37,291 bases of DNA from Candidatus Haladaptatiplasma halalkaliphilum. GTDB lineage: Archaea; Thermoplasmatota; Thermoplasmata; Halarchaeoplasmatales; Halarchaeoplasmataceae. Both the position numbers and the translations under genes were made by a program. Below the pieces are notes generated by a model, which saw nothing but the letters and a program-made list of their open reading frames with translations, ran no database searches and was not told the origin of the DNA. The DNA is taken from the NCBI GenBank assembly GCA_019594055.1, contig JAFDTY010000009.1, positions 1 through 37,291 on the forward strand, read 5' to 3'. Of this stretch, positions 1 to 9,239 are shown piece after piece. Each line of letters starts with the position of its first letter. Positions within the stretch are counted from its first letter, which is position 1.

Positions 1-460
1 CCCAAAGTTTGAACCCCCATTTATTATATAATACATTGTTTTCAAATCGACCGTTGTGTACATTCTTCAGATAAAAACCGGAGTTTTGTAAAGCGGTTTC
101 ATCGTTGCCACTCGCATTATGCACGTAGCACCGCCGCACCACGAAATACCTCGTAGTATTTCCCACGTATATCCCGTAGCCATATCCGGTACCGTCGATC
201 TCATACCCATCGATTACGTACGGATTCCCCTCGCTTCCATCCCCCGGCCAGCCCTCGGCAGCCGCCTGCTCTGCGAAGTCGTCGTTCCCGTCGATACGGA
301 TAGGCGCACGGACGATGTAGTCGTTCTCTTCGGTATCCACGTCTTCCGCATGTACGAGTGCCGGGGCGACCGCGGTGAGCAACAGTATGAGTACTACGGG
401 GGTTACGAACATTAAGGTTGTCCTGGTGTTCTCACCTTTCATCTTGTTCACCATCGGCAT
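1..460 (-). CDS. Secreted parallel beta-helix (NosD-like) surface protein, N-terminal part only (C-terminus outside the window)
   Basis: Read from the reverse complement; open to the window edge and absent from the ORF track. MPMVNKMKGENTRTTLMFVTPVVLILLLTAVAPALVHAEDVDTEENDYIVRAPIRIDGNDDFAEQAAAEGWPGDGSEGNPYVIDGYEIDGTGYGYGIYVGNTTRYFVVRRCYVHNASG...; signal peptide followed by the GWPGDGSEGNPYVIDGYEIDG motif typical of archaeal beta-helix proteins. Confidence 0.85.
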   Translation of the reverse strand, partial: MPMVNKMKGENTRTTLMFVTPVVLILLLTAVAPALVHAEDVDTEENDYIVRAPIRIDGNDDFAEQAAAEGWPGDGSEGNPYVIDGYEIDGTGYGYGIYVGNTTRYFVVRRCYVHNASGNDETALQNSGFYLKNVHNGRFENNVLYNKWGFKLW

Positions 461-609
461 TCAATTAATACACCCCATCGTGCAGCACCATATAACCTTT
501 ACCATAATATTGACTAAAACGCTGTGGCCGTATATCGCTAGTCCCAAGGTCACTTGAGGGATTTACCGTAAAACTCCCACATATCGGTGTGTGGTCCTCC
601 CCATAGAAG

Positions 610-3600
610 TCAGTGGTCCACTATCCAGTACACCACCTGGCTTGCACCGTTATAGATCCAGTAGCCGTTACCGGGTTCGAAGATGAAGTTTGCCGGATCG
701 TAGTCGTAGGCTACATCGTACCCCGCTGTTCCGTCGAAGTATCCGACCACGGTTACTTCAACCGGTAATCCGTGATTACCGGCACTCTCGCTGGGCAGTC
801 CGACCATGTTCCAGCCGGGTACCAGTGATATCCACGTACGGTAAGGCTTGTAACCGGTGACCGTGAGGTTCGCAGGGGAGGTAACGTTGATCCATATGCC
901 AATGCGATGGTCCCACGTACACAATCCATTGAAACGGTCCGGACGACCGGGGACGTGACTCCTCCACTCGTCGGCCTCGGCATCGAAGTACATGACCTTA
1001 TCGTAATCGCCCGGCAAACCATCCTCCGGATGGTCCAGTATGTCCGTAAGAGTTCTTTCTCCCGGGACAACGGGTACGGAGATAAAATTCCAGCCGCTAT
1101 CCAACGATACCGTATGGGTATGACACCGCCTGCCCATGTTGTAGGTGCCCCAGATATAGTAACGGAAGGGGTTGTAATGCAGGTACAGAAAGCCGTAATT
1201 TTCAGGAGAGATAAGATAACCCTCGGTATCTATCCTGAAATGTTTGAAAGTACCGTTATCGTTGAAAAATACATTGGAGAACATGAAGGCTTCTATGTGG
1301 GAATGGTCCCTGCCCGTGGTGTTGTACAGAGTGCGAGCATGAATGTATGTGATGAGCATACCGGAGCCTCCGTTGTTGGTGTCTATGGCCGTCCTTACCG
1401 TCAAGTGCCTCTCTATGTATTCCGTGTAATTCCCTATGGAAGAACTCACGTTCTTCCAGTTAAGGTAGCTGTTAACGTTCGCCAGTTCCGATGCGGTGAG
1501 GGCCGCATAATGCATTGCCCTCCTACGATGGGGGTTTGGCTCGTCGTAGTAGCTGAAATACGCCCACGTACCCCTGGATTCGCCGGAATCGATCTGGTCG
1601 TTCAGTATGTAATCCACCGAGGTGTATATGTGGGGTAACAGACGTCCGTCACCCAGATAGGAACTGTTCAGGTTCTCATCGAAATACGCCTGTACCAGTA
1701 ATCTTGCAAGCTGTATGTATCCGTTGACGAACACGAACGGAAAGTTTTTGCTGGTGCCTTTCTCGCCGCCCTCACCCTGGTTCGGCAGGGTCGATTCCCA
1801 GGGCAGAGTGTAGTTGACCCCACCGTGATACGTGATGTTCACCATGGCCACCCGGTTGAGCAAGAAATCTATCACGTGGTCGTAGAACTCCCTGTAACTC
1901 TCGTTACCCGTGTAAAGATAGGCCTGTTGGAGCGCAAGGGCCGAGCGCACGTTCTGATGCGTGGTCCATTCATGGTAGTTGGTGGCATAATTGCCCCTAA
2001 CCAGATATTCCGTGCTCCGGTTGAACAGACCGTACTGGTCCCTGAAGCTAAGTGCATAGGCGATCTGCTTCTCGCCCCTTTCAAGGTAACTCCCGTTGCC
2101 GGTGACATGATGTGTGCCGAGATACCCCAAGCCTATCTCCATTAGCACGTCCGGGAGCCAGTTACTGTATATTGTGTAATGACCGTCACCGTCCTCGTTG
2201 GCCACCCCGTACTCGGCCATCATCAATGCCATGGCCATATGATCCTCGTATTCCACCACCGTCTCGTTGTAGTAACCCGCGAAGAACACCGATGACCATG
2301 CCTTGAGATTATCGGCACACAAGGAGTGGTGATGGTCGATCTCCCCCCGTATCTTATCGTATCCACTCACATCCGGCACCCAGTCCAACGTAAAGGTCGT
2401 CTCGTTCCCGGGCTCCATGTGTATCTCCACAACATCCAGGATTATATCTCCGTAGTAAAAGGTAAGGTTGCCGGTATAGTTAGAGGTAAGATGGTTGTGC
2501 ACCGTTGCACCCAGGGTGATGTTATGAGGCTCCCAGTCGTTGTTCACAGGCACAAAAGAGATGGGATCCGCCGATACGTTCGAGACGAAAACGTCTCCAT
2601 GGACGGATAGGTTAGCGGATAGATAATTGTAGGACGACGGGGAGAAATAAACGGTCCTGTTACGCACATTCAATGCGTACAGTCTATGGGTGGAACCCGT
2701 GGACCCGTAAGTCATCCAGATGGGTGCTATGTTACGGAGGCGGCCTTGGCCGTCGGTGGCATATTCGTGGGTTTCACCGGTATCGATACACTGTATCTCA
2801 ACGGGTTCGTCACCCACAGGCCCGTCCTGGTCGAACAAGTAAAAATCCTGTATGTAGGCAACATGCAATGCACCGGTAACATCCCAGTCCTGGAAGGTTG
2901 AATTCGTCACCGTCAGGTCACCGGTGTTACCCACGTTGAAGTCGACACCGCGATTACCGTAAAAAGTTGAATTTTGCAACTTCGCCCGGCTATATGTTCC
3001 GGACATCACGAGGCCCCTATCGGCCATGGCCTTTACCGTCAAGTTGTTGAGCACGGATGAATCCATGTCTCCCGAGCTGTGGAATACGAGGCCGTTACGC
3101 CCATTCGACAGTACGGTATCGGTCATATTCAATCGACCCCCGTAAACCTCGAAGCCCCTTCTTCCCACAGTGTTATCGTATCCCAACCCCATTATATGGC
3201 TACGGGTGATACCCGTATATCCTCCATCCTCCATCACCAGGGCATAGCGATTATCACTCTCCCACCAGTACTTTTCCTCGGGTATTCCATGGAGTACGGA
3301 GCGTGTTATGTTCAGACTACCTGTGGAATCAACCCGCAGTGTCTTCCCATGACCCATGTACAGCGTTTCATCCATCACGTCCAGGTAACCTTCGATGTTC
3401 ATGTTGGCGTAACAAAAGGTGGTTTCGTTGGTGGCATCGTGATATATTACTTCTTCTTGGTTTACATCCTGGGCTACGGACATCAATGTATTGCCGATAC
3501 CGGATACGTGTATGGTATCGGTGTCCGGATCGTAATAGGCGGACGTAGGTAAGGGGTCATCAGCGGGAATGGGTATGATACCGGGGATAGGGGTGATCAG

Positions 3601-3648
3601 GAAGAGGACTACCACGGAAAAAACCGCACTTTTTCGCCAACGGTTCAT
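610..3648 (-). CDS. Large secreted surface protein: N-terminal beta-helix-like region, central helical region, duplicated C-terminal 'GWNFISVP'-type modules
   Basis: 1012-aa ORF with signal peptide, many N-glycosylation-like NxT/S sites, and two C-terminal motifs (SGWNFISVPVVPG... and PGWNMVGLPSES...GYWIYNG). Confidence 0.85.
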   Translation of the reverse strand: MNRWRKSAVFSVVVLFLITPIPGIIPIPADDPLPTSAYYDPDTDTIHVSGIGNTLMSVAQDVNQEEVIYHDATNETTFCYANMNIEGYLDVMDETLYMGHGKTLRVDSTGSLNITRSVLHGIPEEKYWWESDNRYALVMEDGGYTGITRSHIMGLGYDNTVGRRGFEVYGGRLNMTDTVLSNGRNGLVFHSSGDMDSSVLNNLTVKAMADRGLVMSGTYSRAKLQNSTFYGNRGVDFNVGNTGDLTVTNSTFQDWDVTGALHVAYIQDFYLFDQDGPVGDEPVEIQCIDTGETHEYATDGQGRLRNIAPIWMTYGSTGSTHRLYALNVRNRTVYFSPSSYNYLSANLSVHGDVFVSNVSADPISFVPVNNDWEPHNITLGATVHNHLTSNYTGNLTFYYGDIILDVVEIHMEPGNETTFTLDWVPDVSGYDKIRGEIDHHHSLCADNLKAWSSVFFAGYYNETVVEYEDHMAMALMMAEYGVANEDGDGHYTIYSNWLPDVLMEIGLGYLGTHHVTGNGSYLERGEKQIAYALSFRDQYGLFNRSTEYLVRGNYATNYHEWTTHQNVRSALALQQAYLYTGNESYREFYDHVIDFLLNRVAMVNITYHGGVNYTLPWESTLPNQGEGGEKGTSKNFPFVFVNGYIQLARLLVQAYFDENLNSSYLGDGRLLPHIYTSVDYILNDQIDSGESRGTWAYFSYYDEPNPHRRRAMHYAALTASELANVNSYLNWKNVSSSIGNYTEYIERHLTVRTAIDTNNGGSGMLITYIHARTLYNTTGRDHSHIEAFMFSNVFFNDNGTFKHFRIDTEGYLISPENYGFLYLHYNPFRYYIWGTYNMGRRCHTHTVSLDSGWNFISVPVVPGERTLTDILDHPEDGLPGDYDKVMYFDAEADEWRSHVPGRPDRFNGLCTWDHRIGIWINVTSPANLTVTGYKPYRTWISLVPGWNMVGLPSESAGNHGLPVEVTVVGYFDGTAGYDVAYDYDPANFIFEPGNGYWIYNGASQVVYWIVDH

Positions 3649-3697
3649 GTTATATTCACCGTTGTTGAGGTATTTAAAGGCTGTGAGATGATATCCG

Positions 3698-5128
3698 TCA
3701 AAGTCCCAGAGCTGCTTTGAGTACGCCGAGGTCCTCCCTGGTGACGCCCTTTACCAGATACAGGATGATGAAGTAAGCGGCGATCGCGAAGGGTAACAGT
3801 GAAAGCATGCCTATGCCCAGGGGGATATAGAGTACGGCCGCCATCACGCCGCACGCCAGGTACGGTTTCCACAGTAAAGATAACCCCACGGGTTCCATGT
3901 AAGAGGTAACGGAGTGATAGTTGGCGAAAAAGTGGGTCATCTCGGCCAGAACTATGGCTGTTGCGGCCCCCACGGTTCCGTACCCTGGTATCAGCAGCAC
4001 ACCGGTGACTACCAGAACCATGGAGGCGACTATCAGATTCCTGGAAGAGGCAAGGGTCCTGTCACTGCCCCAGAGCACCATCTTCAGACTGCCGTTCATG
4101 AACAGAAAGGGGATGGCCCATACCATGGTCCTGAACACCGAAACCGTCTGGGAATATTCAACACGATAGATGATGCCCAGCATATCCTCGGCGACTATGA
4201 ACAGGCCGATGGTCAGGGGTAATGAGATTATCAGTAGGTAACGGAGGGAATACTTGTAGGCGGTGTCCATTACGGATATGTCGGTCAATGAGAACTTTGA
4301 GAACACCGGATACAGCGCCCTGCCGAAGGAATAGGGTATCGCCCCGAAGAACACTATGATCTTCCAACTGGCACCGTAGATACCTGTTTCGAAGTCTCCC
4401 CGGATGACGGCGAGTAGAAGGATGATCACATGTCCGTAGAGCACGGAAACCATTATGAATAGTGTGAAGGGAGAAGCTTTTTTGAGCAGTGGCAGCCAGT
4501 CCGACACCCTGGGCCTGTTCACACCTCCCCTGAGCTTAAAGGTGTAAACCGAGAGAGATATGATCAGATTGACCGCGTATGATAGTAAAAGAAGGAACAG
4601 TATCCGTACCAGGTCGTACCCGAGGAGTATACCTGCTATACCCAGGGAAAGGAAGAGTATGCTCCAGAGTATGTTGGTCAGTGCGTGGAGCTCCATCCTC
4701 TCATGGGCCTGGAACATGGATATAAAAGAGCCCGACACCTTCTCCAGGATCAGCATCGTACCTGCAAGGAGCAGAATGGAAAGGGACATCCCCGTTGGTA
4801 GCCGGGCGAACATGACAGAATACAGAGCCGCAAGGATGCCAATGGTCGCGAGACCCAGCAGGGCCCTAATGGCCAGCATATTGCCCAAGATATCGGGACC
4901 CCGTGAAGGTTTACGTGAAACCTCCTTTACCGCCAGCTCGTCGAAGCCCCAGTCTGCCATAACGGCCACAACGTAGGATACCGCCATGGCAAAGTTGTAA
5001 ATGCCGAAATTATCAGGTAGAAGGTAGTTGGCCAGGAGGATGACGAATACTGCCGTTAGTATCCTTGATACGAACATGGCCACCACGAGCCAGCTGGTGT
5101 TCCGGGCTACCTTCACAGAACGTCTCAC
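3698..5128 (-). CDS. Polysaccharide flippase, Wzx/RfbX-like (MOP superfamily)
   Basis: 476-aa polytopic membrane protein; N-terminal RNTSWLVVAMFVSRILTAVFVILLANYLLPDNFGIYNFAMA is typical of oligosaccharide flippases. GTG start. Confidence 0.85.
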   Translation of the reverse strand: MRRSVKVARNTSWLVVAMFVSRILTAVFVILLANYLLPDNFGIYNFAMAVSYVVAVMADWGFDELAVKEVSRKPSRGPDILGNMLAIRALLGLATIGILAALYSVMFARLPTGMSLSILLLAGTMLILEKVSGSFISMFQAHERMELHALTNILWSILFLSLGIAGILLGYDLVRILFLLLLSYAVNLIISLSVYTFKLRGGVNRPRVSDWLPLLKKASPFTLFIMVSVLYGHVIILLLAVIRGDFETGIYGASWKIIVFFGAIPYSFGRALYPVFSKFSLTDISVMDTAYKYSLRYLLIISLPLTIGLFIVAEDMLGIIYRVEYSQTVSVFRTMVWAIPFLFMNGSLKMVLWGSDRTLASSRNLIVASMVLVVTGVLLIPGYGTVGAATAIVLAEMTHFFANYHSVTSYMEPVGLSLLWKPYLACGVMAAVLYIPLGIGMLSLLPFAIAAYFIILYLVKGVTREDLGVLKAALGL

Positions 5129-5149
5129 CCTTATGGTTACATCGATAAT

Positions 5150-6166
5150 TTATAAAAACTCTTCCGATAGACCGACCATCCATCCTGTGACGTCAATCTT
5201 ATCCCTGAGTAATCTGCTTCGGGCAGACCGGTAAAATTCCGGGGGACGCTTAATGGATTCTTCCGCATGGAAAAGTGCCTGTTCCATGGAATCGACAGTG
5301 ACCCCCAGACCGTACCGCTCCTCCTGGTCGTCCAGGTAACCTCTCCTGTCGCCCGAGATGTATATCCACGGGACCCCGAGAACCCCGGCTTCCGAAGCTG
5401 CGGTGGCGCCCTCGCCCACATAGAGGCGTGCGAAGGCGAGTACGTGGTGATAATGATGGGGAGGTATCCTCAAAGCCTGGCCTTTCAACTCGTCGGGTAT
5501 ATCGCCCTCGCAGTCCACAAAAACCTTTCCATGGACGGCAAGTCGGGCCACCATATCAACTTTATCCCTGTGACTAAGTACCGCTTCGCCTATCTGATGC
5601 GATGCGTCCAGGGTGGAAAAACGCACCACTATGTACTCCCCCGGCTCCACACCCAGGGGTTTCAGTTTACTTAGGTCGGGTCGAAAGCGGGAGGGATGCA
5701 GATATGCGAGTTCGTGATAGCCGGGATAGGGTCTGTGCTTATCCACGGGAACTTTCCCCCTGTAACAATCGGGGGTGGCCACCACGGTGGCCAGGGGAAA
5801 TGTTATCAGGTTTGTCAACGTGGCATTCTCGGTATCCATGAAATCGATGGTAGGCACGCCCATGCATTTGCCCGCATGCACAGAGTAAAGGCCGCCTATG
5901 GACAGGGTGAGGTCGGGCTGGAATTTTCGTGCAGTGGCCATCAAACGCAGATCGTTCATCACCACACCCCACGCCTTGGCAGGTTGATTGGGATAGGTTT
6001 TGCCGAAGGTTTCGTATGGTATACGATACAGATCCAGCAACTTGGTCGTGATCTCCCTGAGCTTGACGCATACCATGCATTCGTGACCCCTACCCCTCAT
6101 CTCCTTCATGTAGTGCCGGAAGAAGTGCACGTGTGCCGGGTGCCCCATTACGATAAGTACCTTCAA
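5150..6166 (-). CDS. DUF354-family protein (glycosyltransferase-like fold)
   Basis: Track ORF 5150..6313 trimmed to a TTG at 6166 with upstream GGTGG; mature start LKVLIVMGHPAHVHFFRHYMKEMRGRGHECMVCVKLREITTKLLDLYRIPYE matches the DUF354 pattern. Confidence 0.75.
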   Translation of the reverse strand: MKVLIVMGHPAHVHFFRHYMKEMRGRGHECMVCVKLREITTKLLDLYRIPYETFGKTYPNQPAKAWGVVMNDLRLMATARKFQPDLTLSIGGLYSVHAGKCMGVPTIDFMDTENATLTNLITFPLATVVATPDCYRGKVPVDKHRPYPGYHELAYLHPSRFRPDLSKLKPLGVEPGEYIVVRFSTLDASHQIGEAVLSHRDKVDMVARLAVHGKVFVDCEGDIPDELKGQALRIPPHHYHHVLAFARLYVGEGATAASEAGVLGVPWIYISGDRRGYLDDQEERYGLGVTVDSMEQALFHAEESIKRPPEFYRSARSRLLRDKIDVTGWMVGLSEEFL

Positions 6167-6468
6167 AATGCCACCGGATAGTACAGCACTTGACGGGGAT
6201 ATAAAATTACCCCTAGAACGCTGATATCCAAAAACAAGTTCCGGTTTCCACGAAATATTATATGTTTGTGTTTCCTGCGGTGTTTTATGATAGAGCCAGA
6301 CGCCAAGGACCAAAGTAAATAGTATGGAAGGGGGAATAACAGATAAGAGCTGTACTGTATCCCATCAAAAAAATCCGTTTATGTAAACAAATCTAACAAG
6401 ATACACGACTCATTTTCTACTTTTTTCCTATGTTAACAAGGTTATTTACCGGATGATAAAGCTCTAGA

Positions 6469-7710
6469 TCATTTGACCATCCGCAAAAATTTTGATACGA
6501 CCTCATCAACGACCGTAGACAGATCATTTTTTTCGCCAGGGTCCTTTTCAAGGTCGTATAGTTCGACTTCGTCACCTTCTTCATCGAAGATGAATTTGTA
6601 ATTCTCAGTAACAAAACCGTATATGCCATAATCGAGGCTCTCGGGAGCACTTATCAGATTGATCCCCTTCTTCGTACAGCTTCTCCCGCCCGCATGTCTG
6701 GCCCTGAGCGGGATGATCCTTTCATCTTTTGCTTTATCGATTGTGTGACCCGAGCTGAGAATAAAGGATGGTATATCGCGTGTTTCCACAAGTTCATCAT
6801 GTCTTCCATAGAATCCTTCTTTCTTTATAACCATGGGAATCTTCACCACCTCTTGGTACAGTTGAGACGGATGACCGAGGAAGCCATGCTCGCCGAAGCC
6901 CTCTCCGTGGTCCGAAGTTACTATTATATCTGTGTTATCCCACAGATTACTCTGCTTTAGGTATTCGAACAGATCCGAAATATTTTCATCCAGCCACCTT
7001 GCGGACTCCAGGTAAAGTACTTTTAATCGTTCGATTTTCCTCCTAGTCCCCTTTGAATCATCTGCTTCACTCTTCTTCCTAAAGTTATTCAATGCCGCTA
7101 TGTCTGAAATAGAATATTTCGAAAAATCTCTTGGAGGTGTGTACGGGTAATGAGTATCCATGTAATGGATCCAGATGAAGAATGGCTCTTTGAGTTTGGA
7201 GATAAGATCCATCGAATCCTCCGTGACCACTTTCCCGCTCATAGATGATGTTACATCCTGCTTGAAGTACCACAGGTATATGTCTCTAAAATTTTGGAGG
7301 CTGTCGGGAAGCCTCTGCAGATATCTCCACAACTCTCCTTTTACCTCTCTGCCGGAGGTGCTGATGTAATCGTTGAAGTGGTCAAAACCTTTCTGATATC
7401 CCGAGAGTGACGAGATATATGGATTGCTGGCAACGATACCTGCGGTACGGTAACCTTGACCCCTTAGATATCCCGTTAGAGTGGGGTCCCTTATCCTGAT
7501 CCGTTCTTTCATCGGGTCGTATTTAAGGCTGAATATACTGGGAAAAGAGAATGGGGTCGACGGACCGTTTGTGTATGCTCTGGTAAAGTATGCGTTCTTC
7601 TTGGCCAGTGACCATAGCTGTGGCATTTTAGGCAAAGTATCCCAACGCAGAGAATCTATGGTTATCAATACTATGTTGTGCCGTTTACCGTGTGTCTCCA
7701 TTTGTTTCAT
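6469..7710 (-). CDS. Sulfatase / alkaline-phosphatase superfamily hydrolase
   Basis: NIVLITIDSLRWDTLP...NGPSTPFSFPSIFS and IIVTSDHGEGFGEHGFLGHPSQLYQEVVKIPMVI motifs. Confidence 0.9.
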   Translation of the reverse strand: MKQMETHGKRHNIVLITIDSLRWDTLPKMPQLWSLAKKNAYFTRAYTNGPSTPFSFPSIFSLKYDPMKERIRIRDPTLTGYLRGQGYRTAGIVASNPYISSLSGYQKGFDHFNDYISTSGREVKGELWRYLQRLPDSLQNFRDIYLWYFKQDVTSSMSGKVVTEDSMDLISKLKEPFFIWIHYMDTHYPYTPPRDFSKYSISDIAALNNFRKKSEADDSKGTRRKIERLKVLYLESARWLDENISDLFEYLKQSNLWDNTDIIVTSDHGEGFGEHGFLGHPSQLYQEVVKIPMVIKKEGFYGRHDELVETRDIPSFILSSGHTIDKAKDERIIPLRARHAGGRSCTKKGINLISAPESLDYGIYGFVTENYKFIFDEEGDEVELYDLEKDPGEKNDLSTVVDEVVSKFLRMVK

Positions 7711-7841
7711 TTACCGGAATACCTACTATCTATTAACCTTTATGAAACTTCTAAAAAAAACTCTATCTTTTTACCTGTTCCGAAGATACATCGTATTTTG
7801 TATGTACATGGAACACCTGTTCGGATCGGCGAACCGAGAGA

Positions 7842-8372
7842 TCAGACTACGGGAGGGTATATCCAGTACTCCAGGATGTGCAGCACGGTACCGCTCATGT
7901 TTTTTTCTTCGTATTCTTTTACCACTTTACCACCAAGATGTTCCGGTATCTTCCTGCTGGGGTAGTTCTCCAGGGCAACGGGGTAGATCAGGTGTTCGTA
8001 GTCCAGATTCTTGTCCGCCCACTCTTTGAGTGCGGTGACGGCTTCCCTTCCGTAGGCTTTACCGTGAGATGCCTTTTTGAGCCATATGCCCAACTCGGGA
8101 GTGGTGGTATGGATATTGTGAATCGCGGCACAACCCAGGAATTCTTCCGTTCCCTTTCGGAGGACAACCGCCTGGAAGTTGCTACCGGCCTGGTTTTCCT
8201 TCATGGAGCTTTCGATGAAACGAGCGGTTTCTTCCATATCTTCCGGGGGTTTCGGATACAGGTATGTGGCTATCTCCCCGGTGAATTCTCTGTATATCTG
8301 TTCCTTGTAGTCCATGGTTATGGACCTGATGAGGAGGTTGTCCGTTTTTATGGTTATGTTGAGGGTATTCAT
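7842..8372 (-). CDS. GNAT-family N-acetyltransferase (RimJ/RimL-like)
   Basis: Track ORF 7842..8423; start trimmed to MNTLNITIKTDNLLIRSI. GIWLKKASHGKAYGREAVTALKEWA is the GNAT acetyl-CoA loop region. TATA-like ttttatttatta upstream. Confidence 0.8.
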   Translation of the reverse strand: MNTLNITIKTDNLLIRSITMDYKEQIYREFTGEIATYLYPKPPEDMEETARFIESSMKENQAGSNFQAVVLRKGTEEFLGCAAIHNIHTTTPELGIWLKKASHGKAYGREAVTALKEWADKNLDYEHLIYPVALENYPSRKIPEHLGGKVVKEYEEKNMSGTVLHILEYWIYPPVV

Positions 8373-8454
8373 GGTCACGATCAGTGAAGCGGTTGTAATA
8401 AATAAAACCTCTCCAAGCTGCAAGACTTATTAATGACAAACACTATGCACCATC

Positions 8455-8979
8455 ATGCCGAGGTGGAAGAAGAGAGGTTCCAGAGAGGTCGCCCGCTCGT
8501 CCATATTCACCATCAAGGAGGACGACCTCGTGATGCCCGATGGTACGGACAGGATATACACCACCATAGACTTCCCCGACTTCGCCTGCATACTGCCTAT
8601 ACACGAAGACGAATTCGTGCTCATCCGTAATTACAGGTATCCCATCGACGAATACGTACTGGAGATACCCGCGGGACTCGTAGACGAGGGCGAGACACCC
8701 GAGGAAACCGTCAGGAGAGAGCTGGAAGAGGAAACGGGATATCTCCTCAGGGATATGCAAAGGTTGTGTACATATCAACCCATCGCCAGCCTCAACACCC
8801 AGACGGCCTACCTGTTCATGGGCCATGCGGAGGAAGGGGGCAGAAAGCAGAGAGACCCTCTGGAGGATATGGAAGTGACACTACTGCCCATCAAGGAGGT
8901 CTACCGTATGCTGGACGAAGGCGAACTCTCACATCCTCACACCATGCTCGCTTTGTTCTACGCAAGGAGTTTGATCTAG
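8455..8979 (+). CDS. Nudix hydrolase (ADP-ribose pyrophosphatase-like)
   Basis: Nudix box GLVDEGETPEETVRRELEEETGY. Confidence 0.92.
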   Translation: MPRWKKRGSREVARSSIFTIKEDDLVMPDGTDRIYTTIDFPDFACILPIHEDEFVLIRNYRYPIDEYVLEIPAGLVDEGETPEETVRRELEEETGYLLRDMQRLCTYQPIASLNTQTAYLFMGHAEEGGRKQRDPLEDMEVTLLPIKEVYRMLDEGELSHPHTMLALFYARSLI

Positions 8980-9029
8980 CAAGCATTTTTGTACAAAATT
9001 ATATATACCAATAAGCAAATTAATCGTCA

Positions 9030-9233
9030 ATGTCTCCCCTATTGGTTGCCATCATCGCCCTGGGCGTCATAGTACTAGCCGTGATCATATGGGCCGTGTG
9101 GCAGATGGTCAAGTTCGCTGCCGTGCTCATACTGATAATGGTGATATTAGTGGCACTGTGGTACTTGGGGGCACTGGAAAGTTTTTTACCTATGTTGTCA
9201 TACGAAAATAACTATATGCAGATACGGATTTGA
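9030..9233 (+). CDS. Small membrane protein, two predicted TM helices
   Basis: 67 aa, strongly hydrophobic; TATA-like aaattatatatacc upstream; immediately followed by the TPR gene. Confidence 0.65.
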   Translation: MSPLLVAIIALGVIVLAVIIWAVWQMVKFAAVLILIMVILVALWYLGALESFLPMLSYENNYMQIRI

Positions 9234-9239
9234 TATGAT

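Noticed and set aside
119-557. Plus-strand ORFs of 98 and 60 aa at the left edge
   Set aside because: The first is antisense to the beta-helix gene at 1-460 and the second overlaps its start and promoter region.
907-1638. 243-aa plus-strand ORF
   Set aside because: Antisense to the 1012-aa secreted protein; composition and lack of motifs indicate a shadow ORF.
8443-8826. 127-aa minus-strand ORF
   Set aside because: Antisense to the Nudix hydrolase with its intact Nudix box.
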